A stretch of DNA of 16,924 nucleotides, taken from NCBI GenBank assembly GCA_016195205.1, contig JACQAB010000026.1, positions 1-16,924 of the forward strand, written 5' to 3'. Source of the DNA: Pseudomonadota bacterium. GTDB lineage: Bacteria; Pseudomonadota; Alphaproteobacteria; UBA9219; RGZA01. The position numbers and the translations under genes are program-made. The notes beneath the pieces are model-generated. The model was not told the origin of the DNA and did not search any database. It was given only the letters and a program-made list of their open reading frames with translations. This document shows, one piece after another, positions 5,734 to 12,843 of the stretch. Numbering within the stretch: position 1 is the stretch's first letter; every line of letters starts with the position of its first letter.

Positions 5734-5812
5734 GGTTATAGGGAACAGGTGACAGGTTACAGAAGACAAGTAGTATATTTCCTGTAACCTGTCCTCTGTA
5801 ACCTGTGACCCT
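5734..5812. repeat. GGTTACA heptamer inverted repeat (element 6)
   Basis: Left arm 5734-5768: GGTTATA, GGGAACA, GGTGACA, GGTTACA, GAAGACA. Right arm 5781-5810: CCTGTAA, CCTGTCC, TCTGTAA, CCTGTGA, CC. It lies between the DUF218 gene and the end of ftsX. Confidence 0.82.
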
Positions 5813-5813
5813 C

Positions 5814-6735
5814 TTAAATCATTCTTTGCAGCGCGCGCAGCACCGTGCGGTGCGCGGCCAGGAAGCATAGCGCCGCCGCCAGCATTCCGGCCAGGATCCA
5901 TTCAAAGGCGATGCCGAAGAAGCCCCAGAATCCCATGGCAAAATTCGGGAAGAAAGAAAGATCAAGCCCCTGCATGCACAGTTGCAACGCGCCCACGGTC
6001 AGCAAGGCCGCCATCAGCGCCGCGCCCGCCGCGCCCAGGCTGAGGCGCAGCACCGCCAGGCCCATGTGCCGGGCGATGGCGTCGTCGCGCGCGCCGATCA
6101 GATGCAGGATTTCAATGGTGTCTTGGTTGATGCGGAAATGCGCCTCGGCGGCGAAGGCGGCGGTGAGGATCAGCGCGGCAAAGCCCAGCACCAACACGCT
6201 GAGCGCGGTGAACTGGAAGCCGCGCGCGGTGCGGAACAGCGCGCTTTCGAAGGCGGCGTGGTCGTCCATCATCACGCCCGGCACGCCCGCCGCGGCGCGG
6301 GCCAGCGCTTCTTTCGAGGCAGGAGATTTGCCGGTCAGTTCCACATCCACCAGCGCGGGCAGCGGCAGATCGGCCGGCGGCGTGGCCGATCCCAGCCAGG
6401 GTGAAAGCAGCATGCCGCGCCATTTCGCGGTCCATGCCCGCGGCGGCATGGGCGAAAAGCGCGCTGGCCGCCATGGCCAGGAAGGCCACATACAGCGTAA
6501 TGGAAAGCAGCGCGGCCAGGGTCAGACCCAGGCGCCGTTCCTCGAACGGCAGGCGCACATGCAAAGGATCGTGGAAAAACTGCATGAAAAAGAACACCAG
6601 TTTTCCGCCGAGGCCGCAGGCGTTGTCGTTGGCGAAAAAGCTGCGCACTCCGGCAAAAAGCAAGCATACCCGGGCCGAAAGCGGTTGGGCGGCCTCGGCG
6701 ATTTCGGCAAAAGGGGTTTTCTCGCGCGTCAACAT
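5814..6735 (-). pseudogene. ftsX: Cell-division protein FtsX, internal deletion and frameshift
   Basis: FtsX is the membrane partner of FtsE in controlling septal peptidoglycan hydrolases. The first frame (6735 to about 6415) holds the cytoplasmic N-terminus and TM1 (LTLAALLSITLYVAFLAMAA) up to AGMDREMAR. The rest continues in another frame from about 6413: GMLLSPWLGSATPPADLPLP, ALVDVEL, then three more helices (starting at FQFTALSVLVLGFAALILTA, LSLGAAGAALMAALLTVG and FFGIAFEWILAGMLAAALCF), ending LRALQRMI. Between the two parts the roughly 45-residue stretch that usually links TM1 to LL-x-PWLG is missing. The start overlaps the ftsE stop (TGATG). Either a broken gene or an assembly error; a simple indel would not explain the missing segment. 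Confidence 0.72.
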
Positions 6736-7382
6736 CAGTGAATCGAAACCTCGCCCTTGTGAAGGTGCAGCACAGGTTTGCGCACGCGCTCCATCAAGGC
6801 GCGGTTATGGGTGGCTACCACTACGGTGGTGCCCAGCTTGTTCAGTTCCAGAAACAGATGCATCAGGCGCAGGGCGGAATCTTCGTCGACGCTGCCGGCG
6901 GGCTCATCGGCCAGCAGAATTTGCGGCCGCCCGACCACGGCGCGGGCAATGGCCACGCGCTGCTGCTCGCCGCCGGAGAGCCAGGCGGGATAGGCGTCAA
7001 TCTGCTCGCTCAATCCCACCCATTCCATCAATTCGCGCACCGGGCCTTCGATCTCGTCGGTGTCCGCGCCCGCCAGGCGCAGCGGCAAGGCCACGTTTTC
7101 CAGCGCGGTCAGGTGCGGCAGCAGCCGGAAATCCTGAAACACCACGCCGACGCGCCGGCGCAGGGCGGGCAACTCGGCGCGCGGGATGCCGTCAACTTTT
7201 TTATCGAACAGGTACACCTCGCCCTGCGTGGGCTTTGCGCCCAGATACATCAGCCGCAGCAGGCTGGATTTTCCCGCGCCGCTGGGGCCGGTGAGAAAGG
7301 TGAACGTTCGGAGGTTCGAGGGTTCGGAGGTTCGAAGTTGTATTTTCTTCGAACCTTCGCACCTCCGCACCTTCGAACCCAT
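6735..7382 (-). CDS. ftsE: Cell-division ATP-binding protein FtsE with repeat-derived N-terminus
   Basis: 215 residues, ABC ATPase. Walker A GPSGAGKSS at 32-40, Q-loop VFQDFRLLP at 81-89, signature LSGGEQQR at 135-142, Walker B ILLADEP at 155-161, D-loop GSVDEDSA and H-loop VVVATHN are all present. FtsE normally begins with 25-30 residues (M-I-x-F-x-x-V-x-x-x-Y-G and so on) that form the first beta strand and the aromatic A-loop. Here residues 1-26 are translation of an octamer repeat (RTSEPSNLRT before FTFLTG), and a stop codon lies just before the ATG at 7382. The A-loop is therefore lost or lies in another frame: upstream on the same strand MKRFSFWGKSGEGAIPLLSK could be its remnant, but the match is weak. 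First gene of the cluster, overlapping ftsX. Confidence 0.85.
   Translation of the reverse strand: MGSKVRRCEGSKKIQLRTSEPSNLRTFTFLTGPSGAGKSSLLRLMYLGAKPTQGEVYLFDKKVDGIPRAELPALRRRVGVVFQDFRLLPHLTALENVALPLRLAGADTDEIEGPVRELMEWVGLSEQIDAYPAWLSGGEQQRVAIARAVVGRPQILLADEPAGSVDEDSALRLMHLFLELNKLGTTVVVATHNRALMERVRKPVLHLHKGEVSIH
7306..7380. repeat. GTTCGGAG octamer inverted repeat over the ftsE start (element 7)
   Basis: Left arm 7306-7337: GTTCGGAG, GTTCGAGG, GTTCGGAG, GTTCGAAG. Right arm 7347-7380: CTTCGAAC, CTTCGCAC, CTCCGCAC, CTTCGAAC, CC. Same unit family as elements 5 and 8. It provides the apparent start codon region of ftsE. Confidence 0.82.
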
Positions 7383-7499
7383 ATATTAAGGGCTTTGGAG
7401 AGCAAGGGAATAGCCCCTTCACCACTCTTGCCCCAAAAACTGAAGCGTTTCATAAAGGAAGGGCTCGAAGCGTTAACCTGCCCCCGGGGCGATTCGCCC

Positions 7500-8123
7500 A
7501 TGATCCTTTCCTGTCCCGCCTGTGCCGCCCAGTTTGTAGTTGATCCGCGTGCCCTTGGCTCCACGGGACGCAAGGTGCGCTGTAGCAAATGCCGCCATGA
7601 ATGGCAGGCCAGCGCGCCGCTGATCACCCAGCCCGCCGATCTGCAGCCGTTGCCGCAAAGCGTGAAACCCATTCCCGCCGGTTCGGCTCTACCGGCGATG
7701 AGCGCCGCGGCCGCCGCTTCCGGCATTCCGCTGGGACGCAGCGCCGGGCTGGCGGCGATGGCGGCTTTCCTGCTGGTGCTGCCTTTCTTCGCGCTGAAGA
7801 TCGGTCCGCATCTGGCGGTGCGTCATGCGCAGGAAGAAAAAATGGAGGCGGTGGGGCTGGAAGGCGTGCCCACCACCATGCTGCGCGAGGAAGAAGGCCG
7901 CACGGTGTTGAGCATCGAAGGCGTGCTGGTTAACCGCTCGGGCGGCGTGCAGAAAGTGCCCGGCCTGAAAGCCAGCGCCTTGGACGCACGCGGCCATGTG
8001 GTGCGGGAGTGGGCTATTCCCCTTTCGGCGGCGCAGCTGGAAGCCGGCCAGCGCCTGCCTTTTTCCTTCTCCGCGCCTCTTTCCGAGCAGGGGGTTGAGG
8101 ATATAGCATTTCATCTACTATAA
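7500..8123 (+). CDS. MJ0042-type zinc-ribbon membrane protein (DUF3426-like)
   Basis: 207 residues from ATG 7500. The N-terminal zinc ribbon MILSCPACAAQFVVDPRALG to KVRCSKCRHEW has Cys at 5, 8, 28 and 31. A Pro/Ala-rich linker leads to a transmembrane helix at about 82-100 (LAAMAAFLLVLPFFALKIG) and an exported domain containing LSIEGVLVNRSGGVQKVPGL and the FSAPLSEQGVEDIAFHLL ending, as in DUF3426 proteins. Function not established. It is divergent from ftsE, across about 117 bases with no visible repeat, a context seen in related alphaproteobacteria. A repeat element begins at its stop codon, before cpdR. Confidence 0.85.
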   Translation: MILSCPACAAQFVVDPRALGSTGRKVRCSKCRHEWQASAPLITQPADLQPLPQSVKPIPAGSALPAMSAAAAASGIPLGRSAGLAAMAAFLLVLPFFALKIGPHLAVRHAQEEKMEAVGLEGVPTTMLREEEGRTVLSIEGVLVNRSGGVQKVPGLKASALDARGHVVREWAIPLSAAQLEAGQRLPFSFSAPLSEQGVEDIAFHLL

Positions 8124-8174
8124 GGTTCGAAGGTTTGGAGTTAAAATTTTCTGGCTTCGCACCTTCGAACCTTA
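8121..8174. repeat. GGTTCGAA inverted repeat, short form (element 8)
   Basis: Left arm TAAGGTTCGAAGGTTTGGAG (8121-8140) starts with the stop codon of the zinc-ribbon gene. Right arm 8153-8174 reads GGCTTCGCACCTTCGAACCT and onward. It ends six bases before the cpdR start codon. Confidence 0.75.
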
Positions 8175-8180
8175 TTTTTC

Positions 8181-8558
8181 ATGAACCAAGCCTCTCCCCA
8201 AAAACTGCGCGTGCTGGTCGCGGAAGACAACCCAGCGGTGCGTGAATTTATTATGCGCGCGCTGGCCGGCGTGGGGCACGAGGTCACCACCGTGGCCGAC
8301 GGCCGCCAGGCGCTGGATGAACTTTCCAAAAGCGGGTTCGACGTTCTGGTCACCGACATCGTCATGCCCAACGTGGACGGCATCGCTTTGGCGCTGAAGG
8401 CCACCAGCCTGCACGCCGATCTGCGCATCGTGATGATTTCCGGCTATGCGCAGGAACGCATGCGCGCCCACAATATTGAAGCCCTGGTCCACCGCATCAT
8501 CGCCAAGCCGTTTTCGATTAATGAGATTTGCGATGCAGTTCGCGACGCGATGAATTAG
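8181..8558 (+). CDS. cpdR: Single-domain response regulator CpdR
   Basis: 125 residues, receiver domain only. Acidic pocket AEDN at 14-17, phosphoacceptor Asp59 in TDIVMPNVDGIALALK, conserved Ser87 in MISGYAQERMRAHNIEALVH, and Lys109 in IIAKPFSINEIC. The GYAxERxRAHNxEAL and AKPFxxxEIC segments are those of CpdR, which in Caulobacter controls ClpXP-dependent destruction of CtrA and other proteins when unphosphorylated, under CckA-ChpT. The stop codon TAG runs into the G-rich arm of a repeat element. It shares the window with sciP, another CtrA regulator. Confidence 0.9.
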   Translation: MNQASPQKLRVLVAEDNPAVREFIMRALAGVGHEVTTVADGRQALDELSKSGFDVLVTDIVMPNVDGIALALKATSLHADLRIVMISGYAQERMRAHNIEALVHRIIAKPFSINEICDAVRDAMN

Positions 8559-8667
8559 GGGCTAAGGGGCTTGGGGGCTAAGGGACTCAGATGCTAAACT
8601 GCACCGTTCTTTCAGAATCTTTGAACTTAATTCCCCTAGCCCCCCAGTCCCTCAGCCCCTGAGTCCC
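8558..8667. repeat. G/C-rich tandem-octamer inverted repeat (element 9)
   Basis: Left arm 8558-8590: GGGGCTAA, GGGGCTTG, GGGGCTAA, GGGACTCA. Right arm 8633-8667: CCCCTAG, CCCCCCAG, TCCCTCAG, CCCCTGAG, TCCC. The left arm overlaps the cpdR stop codon and the right arm ends at the galU start codon. The left arm also fits a G-quadruplex pattern (four runs of three or more G with loops of four to five). Confidence 0.85.
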
Positions 8668-9537
8668 ATGAAACCTATCCGCAAAGCAGTCTTCCCGGTC
8701 GCCGGCATGGGCACGCGCTTCCTGCCCGCCACCAAGGCGATGCCCAAGGAAATGATCACGCTGGTCGACAAGCCGCTGATCCAATACGCCGTCGAAGAAG
8801 CGCGCGAGGCGGGCATCGAGGAATTCATTTTCGTCACCAGCCGCGGCAAGGGCCCGCTGGAAGACCATTTTGACGTGCATGGCGATCTGTACCGCATCCT
8901 GGAAGAGCGCGGCAAAACGGCAGAGCTGGAAGAGCTGAAAAAAACCGAAATCCCTTCTGGCCAGCAATTCTTCACCCGCCAGAAAGAGCCGTTGGGCCTG
9001 GGCCATGCCATTTGGTGCGCGCGCGCCGCGCTGGGGAACGAGCCTTTCGCCGTGCTGCTGCCCGACGTGGTGGTGCTGTCTTCAAGGCCGTGCCTGGCGC
9101 AAATGATGGATTATTACGCGCAGAAGGGCGGTAATCTGCTGGCGGTGGAAGAGGTGCCCAAAAGCGCGGTGTCCAGCTATGGTATCCTGGACGTAGCACG
9201 CGAAGAAGGGCGCCTGGCGGTGGTGAAGGGCCTGGTGGAAAAGCCCAGCGTGCAGGCCGCGCCGTCGAACCTGGCGATTATCGGCCGTTATATCCTGCAG
9301 CCCGGGGTCCTGACGCATCTCAGCGCGCAGAGGAAAGGCGCCGGTGGGGAGATCCAGCTGACCGACGCGCTGATCCCGCTGATCGGCAAGCAGCCGTTCC
9401 ACGGCGTGCGCTTCGAGGGTAAGGCCTATGACTGCGGCGACAAGGCCGGCTTCATTGCTGCTAACGTGGCCTTCGCGCTGGAGCGGCCGGAATTGGCCGG
9501 CACCGTGCGCGAGCGCGTTAAGAAACTGGTGAATTAG
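8668..9537 (+). CDS. galU: UTP-glucose-1-phosphate uridylyltransferase
   Basis: 289 residues, full length for GalU. Makes UDP-glucose from UTP and glucose-1-phosphate. The nucleotide-binding loop GMGTRFLPATKAMPKEM is at 13-29; other family landmarks are QPLG-like KEPLGLGHAIWCA, VLLPDVVV, the YGILDV and VKGLVEKPS segments, IGRYILQP, GEIQLTDAL and FEGKAYDCGDKAGF near the end. ATG 8668 directly follows the C-rich arm of a repeat with no ribosome binding site. ugd follows 96 bases downstream on the same strand, giving a UDP-glucose to UDP-glucuronate pair. Confidence 0.95.
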   Translation: MKPIRKAVFPVAGMGTRFLPATKAMPKEMITLVDKPLIQYAVEEAREAGIEEFIFVTSRGKGPLEDHFDVHGDLYRILEERGKTAELEELKKTEIPSGQQFFTRQKEPLGLGHAIWCARAALGNEPFAVLLPDVVVLSSRPCLAQMMDYYAQKGGNLLAVEEVPKSAVSSYGILDVAREEGRLAVVKGLVEKPSVQAAPSNLAIIGRYILQPGVLTHLSAQRKGAGGEIQLTDALIPLIGKQPFHGVRFEGKAYDCGDKAGFIAANVAFALERPELAGTVRERVKKLVN

Positions 9538-9554
9538 GCCGCCTGCTCGCCCGA

Positions 9555-9576
9555 GAAACTAAATTAACCATGTTAT
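9555..9576 (+). promoter_or_regulatory. Possible CtrA-like half site upstream of ugd
   Basis: GAAACTAAATTA (9555-9566) is followed by TTAACCATGTTAT (9564-9576). TTAACCAT is the common left half of alphaproteobacterial CtrA sites, but the right half is imperfect. The same 12-mer GAAACTAAATTA recurs at 14419-14430 before another gene. No repeat element occupies the galU-ugd gap, so this gap may hold a true promoter. Confidence 0.25.
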
Positions 9577-9633
9577 CTTCCCGGCGTGCGGTATAGAACT
9601 TTGAACACCGAAAACTGAGCCCCTGGGCGCCCT

Positions 9634-10938
9634 ATGAAAATCGCGATGATCGGCACCGGCTATGTGGGCCTGGTTTCGGGCGCCTGCTTCGCCGAATTCG
9701 GCGTCGAGGTCACCTGCGTCGACACCCATGCCGAGAAAATCGCCGCGCTGCAGGCCGGGAAAATCCCCATTTTCGAGCCAGGGCTGGATGCGCTGGTGCA
9801 AAAAAACAGAGCCCGCGGCAGCTTGCAATTCACCATTGACCTTAAAACCGCCCTGCAGGGGGTGGAGGCGGTATTCATCGCGGTGGGCACGCCCTCGCGC
9901 CGCGGCGACGGCCATGCCGACGTAACGTTTGTGATGGAAGCGGCCCGCGCCATCGCCAGAAACCTTTCCGGCTATGCGGTGGTGGTGATGAAATCCACCG
10001 TGCCGGTCGGCACCGCGCGCAAGGTGGCCGCGCTGATCCGCAAGGAAAACCCTAAAGCGGAATTCGACGTCGCCGCGAACCCCGAATTTCTGCGCGAGGG
10101 CTCGGCGATCGGCGATTTCATGCGCCCCGACCGGGTGGTGATCGGCACCGATAGCGAACGCGCGCGCGAAGTGATGCGCCACCTTTACCGCCCGCTGAAT
10201 TTGAATGAGACACCATTGGTGTTCTGCGCCTGCGAAACCGCCGAACTTGCCAAATACGCCGCCAATGCCTTTCTCGCCACCAAAATCACCTTCATCAACG
10301 AGATCGCCGATCTGTGCGAAAAAACCGGCGCCAATGTGCAGGATGTGGCACGGGCTATCGGGTTGGATGGGCGCATCGGCCGCAAATTTTTGCATGCCGG
10401 GCCAGGTTATGGCGGCTCGTGCTTTCCGAAGGATACGCTGGCGCTGATCCAGACCGCCACGGATTTCAAAAGCCCGCTGAAGATCGTGGAAAGCGTGGTG
10501 GCGGTGAACGAGGCGCGCAAGAAACAGATGGCCGAACGCGTGATTGCGGCCTGTGGCGGCAGCGTGAAAGGACTGACCTTGGCGGTGCTGGGCCTGACCT
10601 TCAAGCCCAACACCGACGACATGCGCGAGGCCGCCAGCCTGGCCATCGTGCCGGCGCTGCAGGCGGCGGGAGCGCAGATCCGCGCTTTCGATCCGGCGGG
10701 CATGGAAGAGGCGGCGAAGGTTCTGAAGAACGTGAATTTCTGCCGCGCTGCGCATGACGCCATGCAGGGCAGCGATGCCGCGGTGATCCTTACCGAATGG
10801 AACGAATTCCGCGCATTGGACCCCGCGCGCATGGCGCAGGCGTTGAAGAAAAAAGTGCTGGTGGATTTGCGGAATATTTATAAGCCGGAAGAGATGAAAG
10901 CGGCAGGCCTGCAGTATTTTTCGATTGGAAGACCTTAG
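9634..10938 (+). CDS. ugd: UDP-glucose 6-dehydrogenase
   Basis: 434 residues, full length. Oxidises UDP-glucose to UDP-glucuronate with two NAD+. N-terminal NAD-binding motif GTGYVGLVSG at 7-16, IFEPGLD at 46-52, FIAVGTPS, STVPVGTARK at 121-130, NPEFLREGSAIGDFMRPDR at 149-167, AELAKYAANAF at 203-213, and the catalytic Cys263 in GYGGSCFPKDTLAL. The C-terminal domain has LTFKPNTDDMREAASL. The product feeds exopolysaccharide or lipopolysaccharide sugars, consistent with galU upstream and a glycosyltransferase gene converging from downstream. Start by convention at ATG 9634; no strong ribosome binding site. Confidence 0.96.
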   Translation: MKIAMIGTGYVGLVSGACFAEFGVEVTCVDTHAEKIAALQAGKIPIFEPGLDALVQKNRARGSLQFTIDLKTALQGVEAVFIAVGTPSRRGDGHADVTFVMEAARAIARNLSGYAVVVMKSTVPVGTARKVAALIRKENPKAEFDVAANPEFLREGSAIGDFMRPDRVVIGTDSERAREVMRHLYRPLNLNETPLVFCACETAELAKYAANAFLATKITFINEIADLCEKTGANVQDVARAIGLDGRIGRKFLHAGPGYGGSCFPKDTLALIQTATDFKSPLKIVESVVAVNEARKKQMAERVIAACGGSVKGLTLAVLGLTFKPNTDDMREAASLAIVPALQAAGAQIRAFDPAGMEEAAKVLKNVNFCRAAHDAMQGSDAAVILTEWNEFRALDPARMAQALKKKVLVDLRNIYKPEEMKAAGLQYFSIGRP

Positions 10939-10941
10939 ACG

Positions 10942-11031
10942 AGGTTTCTGAGTGACTCGGTTTCCAGGTTTCTTGGTGGATGATTTCAAAGTAATGCCTA
11001 GAAACCTAGAAACTCAGCAACCCAGAAACTT
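10942..11031. repeat. GGTTTCTN octamer inverted repeat (element 10)
   Basis: Left arm 10942-10977 contains AGGTTTCTGAG, TGACTC, GGTTTCCA, GGTTTCTT, GG. Right arm 10997-11030: CCTAGAAA, CCTAGAAA, CTCAGCAA, CCCAGAAA, CTTC. It lies between convergent ugd and the glycosyltransferase gene and supplies the latter's last codons and stop (11014-11016). Confidence 0.78.
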
Positions 11032-12105
11032 CTTCCATTCTGCAGCATGTTTCCCCCAATCATAATGCGTGCGGGCAAAATCGACCTGCGCGCGAAGGTG
11101 TTTTTCACGGCCCTCCGCCGGGCGCGCCTGCCATTGCGTGATCTGTTCCGTAGCAAAAGCGGAAAAATCGGCGGCGCTAAGGGAATCCGGCTGCCAGGAG
11201 GGATCATCCGCCATTGGCACCGGCATTAGCGCGGCAAAACCATGCGCGGTGGAAGGCAGCGCCGCGCGCGCGGTGGCGATGCAGAAGCATCCGGCGGCCA
11301 TCGCTTCGGCCAAAGCAATGCAGAAGGTTTCCGGATAGGTGTTGGGGCTTAAAAAATAGCTGGCGCGTTTCAGCCGCGCCGCCAGCTCGGCCTGGCTCAC
11401 CGCGCCCAGATAGGAAAGGCCCTCCAGCTTCAGAAGTTTTTCGCGGAATTCGCGGTTTTCATTTTCGTCCGTGCCCACCACGCCGTCGTTATAAATTTCA
11501 AACAGCAGGTCGGGGTGTTTGGCGCGCAGCGCGGGAATAATTTCCGGCAGCTGCAGCAGGCCCCGCTTGCTGCTTCCGGCATAGACGGCGGTGGGCGCGG
11601 ATTTGGCGGAAAGAATTTTTTCATTCGGCAGAAACAGCGTGTGAAAGGGTGGGGCGATGCCGTTGGAAATCACCGGGCTTTTCGCGGGTTTGGGCACCAG
11701 TGGCGCGTTTAAATGTCTTTGCCATTCGCTGACAAAAAGGAAGCCGGCGAATTCGGCCAGCGGCAGAATATACGGCGTTTGAAAACAGGCCTCGTGCATC
11801 CAGGCCCAGAGGGGCGTGGGCGTTCTTTGCTTCAAATGGCGCACCAGTTCTTCCGTCCAGCGGCCATTGACGATGATAGCCGAGAAGCTTTGCAGCGTGT
11901 CGTCGTCCAGCGCTTCGGGGGTGAGCTGGCGCACGCCCAACGCCTCGCCCGCCTCGCGCTTCTGGTTGACCAGCGTGACCTGTGCCCCGGCCTTCACCAG
12001 CGCCGCGCTGAGGTAACACACGGCAGCCTGCGTGCCGCCCAGCCCCATGGTGTAAGGCGTTTGGGCGTCATAAGCGGCGGCGATATCCATGAAGCAGAGG
12101 TGCAT
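11014..12105 (-). CDS. Glycosyltransferase, GT4-type (GT-B fold)
   Basis: 363 residues. N-terminal half begins MHLCFMDIAAAY and has the G-G-T-Q substrate-binding turn (GLGGTQAAVCYLSAAL). The middle has VISNGI typical of retaining GT-B enzymes, then AVYAGSSKRGLLQLPEIIPA. The donor-binding E-x7-E motif is in YPETFCIALAEAMAAGCF. No membrane segment, so probably a cytoplasmic enzyme of surface polysaccharide synthesis; substrate cannot be told. The C-terminal residues FLGC and stop lie in a repeat arm. Convergent with ugd. No ribosome binding site is evident at ATG 12105. Confidence 0.85.
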   Translation of the reverse strand: MHLCFMDIAAAYDAQTPYTMGLGGTQAAVCYLSAALVKAGAQVTLVNQKREAGEALGVRQLTPEALDDDTLQSFSAIIVNGRWTEELVRHLKQRTPTPLWAWMHEACFQTPYILPLAEFAGFLFVSEWQRHLNAPLVPKPAKSPVISNGIAPPFHTLFLPNEKILSAKSAPTAVYAGSSKRGLLQLPEIIPALRAKHPDLLFEIYNDGVVGTDENENREFREKLLKLEGLSYLGAVSQAELAARLKRASYFLSPNTYPETFCIALAEAMAAGCFCIATARAALPSTAHGFAALMPVPMADDPSWQPDSLSAADFSAFATEQITQWQARPAEGREKHLRAQVDFARTHYDWGKHAAEWKKFLGC

Positions 12106-12226
12106 GGGCGGAAATTCTTAACGGAAAGGAATGTTAACGCAAAACCGGCGTGGGATTGTATTGTTTGTATTGCAGGGGAAACGCTGCGGGTGTTTACTTA
12201 AGACATAACATATTAGGGAGGACATT

Positions 12227-12778
12227 ATGCGCTGGAGAGTACTCGGAGGCGGGATAGCAAGGCGTCGGGAAGTCGAACCCGAACGCACCTACAACCAGCA
12301 CGAGCTGGAAACGACTTACCTCAAAACCTTTACCGAAAAATTCACCGGCCAGCTGGATGAATCCGGGAAAGCTCTTTCGGAAGCCGATGCAAAAAAATTG
12401 GCTCAAGAGTATATCAAGCTCGCTTTCAGCGTCTCGGCCACGCAGGTCTTTAAGCGGCGCAGGGATAACAATATGTTGCTTGCAGCCGCCGGCGCAGTGT
12501 TAGTGGTGGGAGGAGCGATGTTGCCGCTCGTTGCGCTCCTGGCTTATGTTGCTGGAGGCGGCACGGCGGTCATTGGCGGCGGGCGCATGTTGGATAACTG
12601 GTGGAACATTCACCACTTTGCAAAGAGACAATATAATAGAAAGGGCGTGTTGAAGGCAAAAGCACAGGGCGATCAGGAAATTCATGCCCGCGCTGAAAGC
12701 CGCATCCAGCGGTCCATGCAAGACGATGTAAGAACCGTAAGGCTTGCCATGAACTTCATGGCCGCCGAGCTTGGGTAG
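12227..12778 (+). CDS. Unrecognised two-helix membrane protein, module family member 1
   Basis: 183 residues; start fixed by a strong AGGGAGGA six to seven bases upstream. Basic N-terminus (RRR at 12-14), the Y-N-x(3)-E-L motif TYNQHELE at 21-28, an amphipathic helix with SEADAKKLAQEYIKLAF (51-67), two hydrophobic segments at about 83-110 and 107-125 (LLAAAGAVLVVGGAMLPLVA, then Gly-rich AGGGTAVIGGGRML), and a basic C-terminal helical tail. The same order appears in the next three genes. I do not recognise a family. First gene of a four-gene same-strand block, starting a new transcription unit divergent from the glycosyltransferase gene. Confidence 0.8.
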   Translation: MRWRVLGGGIARRREVEPERTYNQHELETTYLKTFTEKFTGQLDESGKALSEADAKKLAQEYIKLAFSVSATQVFKRRRDNNMLLAAAGAVLVVGGAMLPLVALLAYVAGGGTAVIGGGRMLDNWWNIHHFAKRQYNRKGVLKAKAQGDQEIHARAESRIQRSMQDDVRTVRLAMNFMAAELG

Positions 12779-12843
12779 TTTGCTTGAAGCTTGCCCTCAC
12801 CTCGACTTGATTTTAAACCGCTGAACGTCTTTATTGTTGCGCC

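Noticed and set aside
4944..5741. Long plus-strand frame across the DUF218 gene and plsC start
   Set aside because: It opposes clearly homologous minus-strand coding and is partly translation of the repeat arms.
6738..7499. N-terminal extension of the zinc-ribbon gene back to 6738
   Set aside because: The extension is antisense of ftsE and repeat sequence; the zinc ribbon begins properly at ATG 7500.
9559..10989. Long open frame antisense to ugd
   Set aside because: It mirrors a fully conserved ugd on the plus strand; GC3-rich genes produce such open antisense frames, and its composition (His, Gln, Arg, Gly rich) is typical of a shadow.
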